From Lachnospiraceae bacterium (GTDB lineage Bacteria > Bacillota > Clostridia > Lachnospirales > Lachnospiraceae): a stretch of 20,382 bases of DNA. The notes beneath the pieces are model-generated. The model ran no database searches. It worked only from the letters and a program-made list of their open reading frames with translations, and was not told where the DNA came from. The stretch covers positions 2,853 through 23,234 of the forward strand of contig VSOC01000054.1 in NCBI GenBank assembly GCA_009774615.1, given 5' to 3'. Both the position numbers and the translations under genes were made by a program. Positions 14,473-20,382 of this stretch are shown here, piece after piece (the stretch's first letter is position 1; each line of letters starts with the position of its first letter).

Positions 14473-15690
14473 ATGAACAGGAAAGCATGGAAGAAATGGG
14501 GATTTTGCGCCGTGAAAAGTTTTTCTCTGGCATTGGCCGCGGTGGTTTTTCTGGCCGCGGGGAGCCGGAAGGGTTACGGTGCGGAGTCCAGTGTTATTGA
14601 GAGTGTAACGGTAAATATTAAAACGGATTTTGGAGAGCAGGGAGAGATTCCCGACCCGGAGATTACGGTGAGCGGGAACGGATGTGTTCTGGGCGATGTC
14701 CAGTACCGGACGGCTTATGAAAAGTGGAAACCCGGAAAAAAAGTCCGCTTAGAGATTAATGTAAATGCAGAGGAGGGGAAGGTATTTCCGGCTTCCCTGA
14801 CCCGGACCCAGTGCAAGGTGAGCGGTGCGGAGTATGTTTCGGCAAAGGCTCTGGATAATTCCACGCTCCAGGTGCGGGTGGATTATGTGCCGGTGACGGT
14901 TTTAGGCGATGCGGAAACTGCCGGATGGAACAGTAAGAATAAGCATCAGGCCGTCTGGAAGTCGGTTGAGTATGCGCCGGGTTATTCTCTGGTTTTATAC
15001 GGCGGGGATAAAGTTATCCGACGGATGACGGTGAACACCAATTCCGTGGATCTATCCAAGGATATGACCGATGATGAGATTACTTATTATTACGAGGTAA
15101 AGGCTATTCCGGTTACTTCAGAGGAAAAGAAATATCTGAAGGAAGGAAATTTTGTTCCCTCCACGTCCCAGGAACTTGACTGGGAGGAAGAGGAAGCCCG
15201 GCGGACGGATGACGGTGGTGCAGTGCGGGGAAATCAGTACATTCTTCCCGACGGGACAAAGCAGACGAATACCTGGAAGAAGATTTCCGGCGACTGGTAC
15301 TATTTCGGTGCGGACGGAAATATGGTTAAAGGCTGGCAGGTGATTAACGGTTTCTGGTATTTTATGGATGCCAGCGGAAAGATGATGACCGGCTGGGTGA
15401 ACACCGAAGGGGATTCCTGGTACTATCTGTATGAGAACGGCGGTATGGCCGTGGGCTGGATTCAGCCGCAGCCGGGGATATGGTACTATATGGATATTTC
15501 CGGACGGATGCAGAGGGGATGGACGCTGGTGAATAATGTATGGTACTATATGAATGCCAGCGGGCAGATGCAGACCGGATGGCTGTTAGAAGGCGGAAAT
15601 CTGTACTATCTCTACAGCAACGGCGCGATGGCCGCCAATGTCGTGATGGACGGCCACACCCTTGGAGCAGACGGGAAAGCGCTGAACTGA
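14473..15690 (+). CDS. Secreted paralogue with choline-binding-type repeats
   Basis: This 405-residue product, counted from the ATG at 14473, has a basic N-terminus and hydrophobic core (SFSLALAAVVFLAA), with cleavage probably near GYGA|ESS. The N-terminal domain mirrors the preceding protein: IESVTVNIKTDFGEQGEIPD, then AVWKSVEYAPGYSLVLYGGD and YYYEVKAIPVTSEEKKYLKE. It is followed by six or seven repeats such as KGWQVINGFWYFMDASGKM and GWIQPQPGIWYYMDISGRM. The shared AxW...GYxVxL...VtSEEKKY pattern shows an old tandem duplication. A GTG at 14455 is an alternative start; GTGAGG about 12 bases before the ATG is a spaced SD. No catalytic domain was found. Confidence 0.85.
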   Translation: MNRKAWKKWGFCAVKSFSLALAAVVFLAAGSRKGYGAESSVIESVTVNIKTDFGEQGEIPDPEITVSGNGCVLGDVQYRTAYEKWKPGKKVRLEINVNAEEGKVFPASLTRTQCKVSGAEYVSAKALDNSTLQVRVDYVPVTVLGDAETAGWNSKNKHQAVWKSVEYAPGYSLVLYGGDKVIRRMTVNTNSVDLSKDMTDDEITYYYEVKAIPVTSEEKKYLKEGNFVPSTSQELDWEEEEARRTDDGGAVRGNQYILPDGTKQTNTWKKISGDWYYFGADGNMVKGWQVINGFWYFMDASGKMMTGWVNTEGDSWYYLYENGGMAVGWIQPQPGIWYYMDISGRMQRGWTLVNNVWYYMNASGQMQTGWLLEGGNLYYLYSNGAMAANVVMDGHTLGADGKALN

Positions 15691-15787
15691 CATAAAGAAG
15701 GATAAAAATAAAATAAGAAGATATATAGCTGCGGTGAAGTTACAGTGAATACAGAATGGCAGCGATAAATTCAGGAAAGAAATGAGG

Positions 15788-16657
15788 ATGAAAACCATGG
15801 CATTAGTTACTTCGTTAGCCGGCTTGGAAGGTATAAATATCCAGAAGCCGAACACCACTTCCCGGACAGGAAGCAGCAGTTCCACCCCTTCCTTCCAGTC
15901 CATCTATACGAATAAAATCCAAAGCGGTTCAGAGAGTATGGATGCAATTTTTGAGGAAGCATCGGCAAGGTTCGATGTCCCTGTCAATTTACTTAAGGCA
16001 GTCGCCAAGGCAGAGTCCGGCTTTAATCCGAATGCCGTTTCCAAGGCGGGCGCCATCGGTGTTATGCAGCTTATGCCGGCGACAGCGCGGTCGCTGGGGG
16101 TAGCTGATCCTTATGATGCAAGGCAGAATATTATGGGCGGTGCCAAGTACATCAAGCAGAACCTGGATCGCTTTAACGGGAATGTGTCCCTTGCTTTAGC
16201 TGCCTATAATGCAGGCCCGGACGCAGTGAATCGTTATGGCGGCATCCCGCCCTATGAAGAAACGCAGAATTATGTTCGGGTGGTTAATTCATACATGGGC
16301 ACGCCGATCTCCACAGGAAAGACGGTGACTGCCTCGAATAACGGCTCAGCAAGTATTTATTCCCGGCTTCTGGGCGGAAGTTCCAGTGCCTATGTAAGTC
16401 TGTTAAACGGCGATTCCCAAACTTCTGCAAGCAGCAAGCTGGCCGGTATATACGGCACATCTTACGGGGATTTGGCAAATGCCTACGGCATTGGAAGCAG
16501 TATGAATACCATGGGTATGCTTTTAGGTTCGGCTTCCATGAGTGAGGACGGGGAAACCATTACCCTGAGCAAAGAAAGCTACGTCAGCCTGATTCAGATG
16601 CTGCAGCTTCAGATGATGATGAATGCCAGCAGAGAGGTTGGAAGCATTAGTATTTAA
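15788..16657 (+). CDS. Lytic transglycosylase (SLT domain), no Sec signal, probably flagellum-associated
   Basis: SLT-type transglycosylases cleave the MurNAc-GlcNAc bond of peptidoglycan, forming 1,6-anhydroMurNAc. The domain runs from about residue 50 to 170: catalytic Glu near residue 76 in AVAKAESGFNPNAVSKAGAI, then GVMQLMPATARSLGV, GGAKYIKQNLDRFNGNVSLA and AAYNAGPDAVNRYGGIPPYE. No signal peptide precedes it; the first 45 residues are Ser/Thr/Asn-rich (NTTSRTGSSSSTPSF), like N-termini of flagellar type III substrates. The C-terminal 120 residues are Ser/Gly/Met-rich without a known domain. AGGAAAGA seven bases upstream favours the ATG at 15788; ATGs at 15782 and 15797 are also possible. 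It may open the wall for flagella or act like the FlgJ muramidase (inference). Confidence 0.88.
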   Translation: MKTMALVTSLAGLEGINIQKPNTTSRTGSSSSTPSFQSIYTNKIQSGSESMDAIFEEASARFDVPVNLLKAVAKAESGFNPNAVSKAGAIGVMQLMPATARSLGVADPYDARQNIMGGAKYIKQNLDRFNGNVSLALAAYNAGPDAVNRYGGIPPYEETQNYVRVVNSYMGTPISTGKTVTASNNGSASIYSRLLGGSSSAYVSLLNGDSQTSASSKLAGIYGTSYGDLANAYGIGSSMNTMGMLLGSASMSEDGETITLSKESYVSLIQMLQLQMMMNASREVGSISI

Positions 16658-16671
16658 GGGGGAAAGAAAAC

Positions 16672-17298
16672 ATGGTATTAAAGGATTGCGAACAATGCCT
16701 TGTCTATGGAACCGATAACCGGCCTTTGGCGAAGGCCAGGGCAGAGGTGATGGACGACGACAGAGTTCTGCTGTATTTTAAATATACGAAACTGCGCAGT
16801 ATACGTGTACGGGCGTTTGTGGATTTTTATGATCGTACACTGGGTGTTGTCCGCTGTTACTGTGATTTAATTATTCAGAATAATACCCAGGCAAATCGTC
16901 TGACGGAACCGTGGATGGCCAAGTGCACGATAATCAAGGTGCAGGACACCTTTCAAAGGCAGAAAGATCTGCGGGTGGAAGTCGCGATGAAAGCCGAGTT
17001 TAATTCGCTGACAACCGGCTACTTTTCCGGAACGATTCAAAATATCAGCGCAGGCGGAATCTTTCTCCTGACCTCCCATGCGCTGAAAAAGAATGAACTG
17101 TTTTCCTTCCATCCCCGTCTGGGCGAAGGAATGGTTTCTTTAGAGGCTAAAGTTGTCCGGATCGGTGCCCTGGTTAAAGGGGAATACAGCTACGGCTGCC
17201 AGTTTGTGGGGATATCGTTGGATTCTGAGGCCAGTGTGCGCAAGTTTGTCTATATGAAGCAGAAGGAACGCCAGAACCGGCTGGGGAAGAGGGCATAG
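16672..17298 (+). CDS. PilZ-domain protein, YcgR/YpfA-like, with altered RxxxR motif
   Basis: PilZ proteins bind c-di-GMP and often act as flagellar brakes or control surface polymers. The 208-residue product has an N-terminal beta domain (about residues 1-90) like the YcgR N-domain, then a PilZ domain from about residue 94. FQRQKDLRVEVAMKAEF stands where QRRxxxRV is usual, and QNISAGGIFL gives the N-x-S-x-x-G ligand motif. The second Arg of the pair is Gln here (RQxxxR), so c-di-GMP affinity may be reduced or changed. GVVRCYCDLI and YSYGCQFVGI are typical strands. GGGGGAAAG is the SD. Its stop overlaps the glycosyltransferase start (TAGTG), so the two are probably co-translated. Confidence 0.85.
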   Translation: MVLKDCEQCLVYGTDNRPLAKARAEVMDDDRVLLYFKYTKLRSIRVRAFVDFYDRTLGVVRCYCDLIIQNNTQANRLTEPWMAKCTIIKVQDTFQRQKDLRVEVAMKAEFNSLTTGYFSGTIQNISAGGIFLLTSHALKKNELFSFHPRLGEGMVSLEAKVVRIGALVKGEYSYGCQFVGISLDSEASVRKFVYMKQKERQNRLGKRA

Positions 17299-18374
17299 TG
17301 AAGATAAATCTGGTTATGATTGTTAAAAATGAAGAGCGCTGTCTGCGGCGGTGCCTGGCAGCGGCAAAACCGCTGGTGGATGAGATAATCGTGGCAGATA
17401 CCGGCTCTTCGGATAATACCGCAGGGATTGCCCGGGAGATGGGGGCGAAGGTCTTTTCCTTTTCCTGGATCAATGATTTCAGCGCTGCCCGTAATTTTGC
17501 CTTAAAGCAGTCGGACGCCGACTGGAACCTGGTACTGGATGCCGACGAGTATGTCCGGGATTACGGCAGGAAAAAACTGGAAAAGGAACTGGGAAGCCGA
17601 AGCGGGATCTGGCTTGGCGGGATTATCCGCTATGACGATTATCCTGACGGGGAAGGCGTAAGCACAGGAACCTCGGTTCTTCCCAGGATTCTGCCCCGGG
17701 GTGTTGTCTATGAAGGGGTAATTCATGAACAGCCCAAAGGAAACTATCCCTGCTATGCGCTTTCGATGGAAGTGGATCATGACGGCTACCTTGTGGGGGA
17801 TAAGGGAGAACGAAATTTAACTTATCTTGAACAGGCGGTAAAGGACTATCCCGGGGATGCCTACTATCAGTATCAGATGGCGCAGACCTTAAGGAACTTA
17901 AAACGTCTGGAAGAGAGCCTGCCGTATTTCCGAAGGTTTTACCGTATTTCCGGGAAAAAAGATGCTTTCCGGGCGGGAGGCGTCGTCCTTTATCTGTATA
18001 CCCTGCTGGATTTAGGGGAGATGGCGCATCTTGACGAGGCTGGAAGGATTGTCGAGAAGGAAGAGAAGGTTCTGGGACGCTGGTCCGACTTTTGTTTTGT
18101 CTGCGGGCTATTTTATATGAAACGGGTTTTGTCGGACGTAGGGCGCTATCTTTCTCTGCTTCCTAAGATTGAAGCGTCTTATTTAAAATGCCTTTCTTTA
18201 GGAGAGCACCCGGAACTTGGCGGGGTTGTGGGAACCGGTTCGTTTAAGGCGGCTTACAATCTGGGGGCCTGGTACGAGGTATCGGGGCAGAAGGATCAGG
18301 CGGTAAGATACTACCGTATGGCTGCAGACCAGGGCTATGAGCCGGCATCCGGGCGGCTTCGGGAGATTTTATAG
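17298..18374 (+). CDS. GT2 family glycosyltransferase with TPR/Sel1-like C-terminus
   Basis: The 358-residue product begins MKINLVMIVKNEERCLRRCL and has the GT-A features DEIIVADTGSSDNTAGIARE and NLVLDADEYV, where the DAD triad (about residue 81) binds the metal and sugar nucleotide. After the catalytic half, a helical part has TPR-like pairs (YYQYQMAQTLRNLKRLEESL and AYNLGAWYEVSGQKDQAVRY), ending Sel1-like. This 'GT2 plus TPR' form is common in Firmicute flagellar or spore glycosylation loci. The start is GTG at 17298, overlapping the PilZ stop by one base. It lacks membrane segments, so it acts in the cytoplasm. The acceptor is unknown; flagellin or a surface protein is inferred from the neighbours. 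Confidence 0.88.
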   Translation: MKINLVMIVKNEERCLRRCLAAAKPLVDEIIVADTGSSDNTAGIAREMGAKVFSFSWINDFSAARNFALKQSDADWNLVLDADEYVRDYGRKKLEKELGSRSGIWLGGIIRYDDYPDGEGVSTGTSVLPRILPRGVVYEGVIHEQPKGNYPCYALSMEVDHDGYLVGDKGERNLTYLEQAVKDYPGDAYYQYQMAQTLRNLKRLEESLPYFRRFYRISGKKDAFRAGGVVLYLYTLLDLGEMAHLDEAGRIVEKEEKVLGRWSDFCFVCGLFYMKRVLSDVGRYLSLLPKIEASYLKCLSLGEHPELGGVVGTGSFKAAYNLGAWYEVSGQKDQAVRYYRMAADQGYEPASGRLREIL

Positions 18375-18486
18375 GCGATTTTCATGAATTTTTGCCCGTT
18401 TCTGTGAATGTGTGAACAGTAACGTTTTTACGGGTTATCGCCGGTTAGGGTGAGTGCATGTGAGCAGTGACAGTAGAGGAGCAGGG

Positions 18487-19872
18487 ATGGAAAGAAAAAT
18501 CAGGCTTTCGCAGTGTATGATTGTAAAAAATGAAGAGAAAAATATCCGTCGGGCCTTATCCTGGGGAAAAGATATTCTGTGGGAGCAGATTGTCGTGGAT
18601 ACGGGAAGCACGGACAGGACGGCTGCTCTGGCAAAGGAGATGGGAGCGAAGGTTTTTTATTTTTCCTGGATCGATGATTTTGCGGCGGCAAAAAACTTTG
18701 CCATTGATCAGGCTTCGGGGGACTGGATTGCTTTTTTGGATGCCGATGAATATTTTTCCCCGGAAGATGTGAAAAAGCTTCTTCCCATACTTGAAGAACT
18801 GGATCGGGAAGGCTTTTATGCGGCATCGTCCAGATGGGTTCAGGTGGACGGCAGCGAGGAGGAACTGTCGGAAACGACCGGAGCAGGGCTGAACTGGCAG
18901 TTTACGGTGAAAGCGGACGGAAGCCGGGGAATTTCTCTGGCAGGGACACAGATCCGCCTGTTTCGCAATATGCCCGGGCTGCGCTATCGGGGCAGGGTTC
19001 ATGAAAAGCTGTATCTGAGCGAAGAAAGACTTATCGGCGCAGATAAGAGCCGGGAACTGTCCATCCTCCACACCGGCTACACACCCGAGGAACTGGAAGA
19101 AAAGAATAAGGCAGAGAGGAATATTCTGCTGGTAAAAAAGGAACTGGAGGATCACCCGGAGGACTATAAGCTGATGACTTATCTGGGGGATTCTTATTTT
19201 CAGCAGAAAAAATATAAAGAAGCGGCTGTCTGGTATCAGAAGGCGGCACGCCGTCTGCCGGAAAATGAAAAGAAGGATGAACTGATGGGGGCGCTGATTT
19301 TTAAGCACCTTCTGGTGATCTATACGGATTTTTCGGGGAAGGCACAGGCAGACGATTCGGGGAAGACGCAGGCGGATGAAGGAAGCTTCGGAAAATTTAA
19401 AGAGAAGGATTTGGTAAAAACCTATAAGGAAGCCATTCGGCGTTTCCCAAAAGAAGCGGATTTTGATTTTTTAATGGGAAGGTACTGTGCCGGGTGCTGC
19501 CGCTACCGTGAAGCTGCCGGCTATCTTCAAAAGGCGCTTGGGCAGTTAGAGCGCTATGGAAGCGACGGAATTTCTGTGCTTTTGGCCCGCAGTCTGCTGG
19601 AAGCCTGGGATCTTCTTGTGCTGTGTCATTATGAAAACGGAGATCTGGAAGCCTGCGTAAGCAGTGCAGTAACGCTGTTAAAGGCCGATCCTTGGCGAAA
19701 GGAAACCTTAACGACCATGTTAAAGGCATTTAAGGCAGATGAGGCACGCAGAAAGGAGGCGGCATCCCCGGCGCAGGTTCTGGGATTTCTGCAGAATTTC
19801 TATGATTTCGGCAGTCGGGAAACCGCTAAATTTGTACTGGAGGCGGCGCAGGAGGCAGGTTATGCTTTTTAG
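18487..19872 (+). CDS. Second GT2 family glycosyltransferase with TPR repeats
   Basis: The 461-residue product, counted from the ATG at 18487 with AGGAG five bases before it, is a paralogue of the gene upstream: LSQCMIVKNEEKNIRRALSW, QIVVDTGSTDRTAALAKEMG, FYFSWIDDFAAAKNFAIDQA and AFLDADEYFS. The DAD metal-binding triad is present. A helical half follows with ILHTGYTPEELEEKNKAERN, MTYLGDSYFQQKKYKEAAVW (TPR) and ADFDFLMGRYCAGCCRYREA (TPR). Around residues 280-300 an eight-residue unit is duplicated (SGKAQADD, SGKTQADE). No signal peptide or membrane span is visible. The 112-base gap from the first glycosyltransferase shows no clear promoter. The acceptor cannot be told from sequence; flagellin or wall glycan is inferred. 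Confidence 0.88.
   Translation: MERKIRLSQCMIVKNEEKNIRRALSWGKDILWEQIVVDTGSTDRTAALAKEMGAKVFYFSWIDDFAAAKNFAIDQASGDWIAFLDADEYFSPEDVKKLLPILEELDREGFYAASSRWVQVDGSEEELSETTGAGLNWQFTVKADGSRGISLAGTQIRLFRNMPGLRYRGRVHEKLYLSEERLIGADKSRELSILHTGYTPEELEEKNKAERNILLVKKELEDHPEDYKLMTYLGDSYFQQKKYKEAAVWYQKAARRLPENEKKDELMGALIFKHLLVIYTDFSGKAQADDSGKTQADEGSFGKFKEKDLVKTYKEAIRRFPKEADFDFLMGRYCAGCCRYREAAGYLQKALGQLERYGSDGISVLLARSLLEAWDLLVLCHYENGDLEACVSSAVTLLKADPWRKETLTTMLKAFKADEARRKEAASPAQVLGFLQNFYDFGSRETAKFVLEAAQEAGYAF
19332..19379 (+). repeat. 24-base tandem duplication inside the second glycosyltransferase
   Basis: Two adjacent 24-base units (19332-19355 and 19356-19379) differ at about five positions and encode SGKAQADD and SGKTQADE in frame. 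They lie in the linker between TPR-like helices, so they lengthen a loop and leave the fold intact. Confidence 0.7.
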
Positions 19873-19941
19873 AGCGTCTTGGAAGAATTTTAAGAAATTT
19901 TCTTGTTTTTGAAATTTTTTTCTTCTTTTTGAAAATTTTTG

Positions 19942-19970
19942 TTGACATTTTGAAGAATATGTATTATACT
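19942..19970 (+). promoter_or_regulatory. Sigma-A promoter for the tRNA cluster
   Basis: TTGACA (19942-19947), 17 bases, then TATACT (19965-19970) is close to consensus. The predicted start near 19977 leaves only a few bases before tRNA-Pro, typical of strong stable-RNA promoters. The stretch before it (19873-19941) is T-rich without a GC-rich terminator stem for the upstream gene. Confidence 0.8.
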
Positions 19971-19981
19971 ACCATAGGTAT

Positions 19982-20055
19982 CGAGGCGTGGCTCAGTTTG
20001 GTAGAGCGCTGCGTTCGGGACGCAGAGGCCGCGTGTTCGAATCACGTCGCCTCGA
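19982..20055 (+). tRNA. tRNA-Pro, anticodon CGG
   Basis: A seven-base acceptor stem CGAGGCG (19982-19988) pairs with CGCCTCG (20048-20054). D-stem GCTC/GAGC, anticodon stem CTGCG/CGCAG around the loop TTCGGGA, and T-loop TTCGAAT are all present. The anticodon CGG reads CCG proline codons. CCA is not encoded. The discriminator is A20055. Confidence 0.92.
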
Positions 20056-20063
20056 TTATACCT

Positions 20064-20135
20064 GGCCAATTGGTCAAGAGGTTAAGACGACGCCCTCTCA
20101 CGGCGTAATCCCGGGTTCGATTCCCGGATTGGTCA
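20064..20135 (+). tRNA. tRNA-Glu, anticodon CTC
   Basis: Acceptor GGCCAAT (20064-20070) pairs with ATTGGTC (20128-20134), with one G-T pair. The anticodon stem ACGCC/GGCGT encloses the loop CTCTCAC, giving anticodon CTC for GAG. The T-stem CCGGG/CCCGG flanks TTCGATT. The discriminator is A20135 and CCA is not encoded. It lies eight bases after tRNA-Pro. Confidence 0.92.
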
Positions 20136-20137
20136 CT

Positions 20138-20162
20138 GGCTGCGAAGAGCAGCCTTGTTTTT
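20138..20162 (+). terminator. Terminator-like hairpin between tRNA-Glu and tRNA-Thr
   Basis: GGCTGC (20138-20143) pairs with GCAGCC (20149-20154) around GAAGA, followed by TTGTTTTT. It is a good intrinsic terminator form, yet the next tRNA starts eight bases later with no visible promoter, so readthrough or a processing role is likely. Confidence 0.6.
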
Positions 20163-20170
20163 ACCAAAAA

Positions 20171-20243
20171 GCTTCCGTAGCGCAGTCGGTAGCGCAACGC
20201 ATTCGTAATGCGTGGGTCGCCGGTTCAAGTCCGGCCGGGAGCT
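20171..20243 (+). tRNA. tRNA-Thr, anticodon CGT
   Basis: Acceptor GCTTCCG (20171-20177) pairs with CGGGAGC (20236-20242), with one G-T pair. D-stem GCGC/GCGC, anticodon stem ACGCA/TGCGT around TTCGTAA, and T-stem GCCGG/CCGGC around TTCAAGT are complete. The anticodon CGT reads ACG. The discriminator is T20243 and CCA is not encoded. Confidence 0.92.
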
Positions 20244-20270
20244 TTTATAATAAAGGGATTTAAAAGGCAA

Positions 20271-20305
20271 AAAAGTGCGTAAACATCAGGGTTTGCGCAC
20301 TTTTC
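20271..20305 (+). terminator. Strong terminator after the tRNA cluster
   Basis: AAAAGTGCGTAAAC (20271-20284) pairs with GTTTGCGCACTTTT (20291-20304) in a 14-bp stem with one G-T pair and a six-base loop. The T tract is part of the stem end, and the flanking A and T runs would let it work in both directions. Confidence 0.8.
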
Positions 20306-20314
20306 TATTGTATG

Positions 20315-20382
20315 ACGGGCATGCCCGTGTTCTGTGGTGAAAGTCCACATAGGCGTAGCTACCAACGAACTTTATAGCGACT
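20315..20382 (+). other. Structured non-coding stretch, possible start of a group II intron, cut by the window edge
   Basis: A perfect 14-base palindrome (ACGGGCATGCCCGT, 20315-20328) is followed by a small hairpin TGTGG/CCACA around TGAAAGT (20333-20349) and then GTAGCTAC (20355-20362). The series of short stems with a GGTGAAAGTCC core resembles, from memory, domain I of bacterial group II introns. No reverse transcriptase can be seen because the window ends. Confidence is low. Confidence 0.3.

Noticed and set aside
15742..15768. Partial sigma-28 promoter (AGCGATAA) before the transglycosylase
   Set aside because: The first two -10 bases are wrong and no TAAA lies 14-16 bases upstream.
16692..16718. 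ACCGATAA sigma-28-like site in the PilZ gene
   Set aside because: The -35 is only ACAA and it lies in coding sequence.
18556..19308. 250-codon minus-strand open frame opposite the second glycosyltransferase
   Set aside because: Composition is that of an antisense shadow; the plus strand has clear GT2 motifs.
19988..20263. 91-codon open frame over the tRNA cluster
   Set aside because: It overlaps three complete tRNAs and its protein is only translated tRNA sequence.

Overview
The window looks like a chromosomal flagellar gene cluster from a motile, Gram-positive member of the Clostridia, probably Lachnospiraceae. This rests on gene content and order, not on a database match. The minus-strand block flgM-flgN-flgK-flgL-DUF6470(yviE)-fliW-csrA has the same order as in Bacillus subtilis. 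SD-rich starts, FliW/CsrA, an FlhB-C-only protein and choline-binding-type repeats all fit a Firmicute.

Layout. (1) 1-3642, plus strand: the 3' part of fliD, then fliS, a small helical protein in the usual fliT position, and a 390-residue protein resembling the NTP_transf_5 nucleotidyltransferase family but without a visible catalytic acidic motif. (2) 3643-4710: an A+T-rich island with the remains of one toxin-antitoxin pair, a hairpin terminator and an intact antitoxin/PIN-toxin (VapC-type) pair. It lies just beyond csrA, where hag follows in B. subtilis. (3) 4715-10392, minus strand: the late flagellar operon flgM to csrA, encoding the anti-sigma factor, chaperone, hook-filament junction proteins and the flagellin homeostasis pair FliW/CsrA. 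(4) 10393-10890: a 498-base divergent regulatory region with sigma-28-type promoters facing both ways and a good sigma-A promoter facing right. (5) 10891-19872, plus strand: a FliK-like protein overlapping an FlhB-C-terminus-like protein, a degenerate short repeat array, two paralogous secreted proteins with choline-binding-type repeats, a lytic transglycosylase without a Sec signal, a PilZ-domain protein joined by a TAGTG overlap to a GT2 glycosyltransferase, and a second GT2 glycosyltransferase. (6) 19942-20382: a sigma-A promoter, three tRNAs (Pro-CGG, Glu-CTC, Thr-CGT), terminators, and at the edge a structured non-coding stretch that may begin a group II intron.

How they may work together (inference). 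FlgM holds SigD until the hook is finished. SigD then drives both its own operon and the divergent fliK-like operon. FliS, FlgN and the FliT-like protein deliver filament and cap subunits, while FliW/CsrA tunes flagellin translation. The rightward operon seems to add an envelope-facing accessory set: wall-binding secreted proteins, a wall hydrolase, a c-di-GMP-type sensor and glycosyltransferases. That set is the least conventional part of the window and the best candidate for undescribed biology, possibly surface or flagellin glycosylation and wall remodelling tied to motility.
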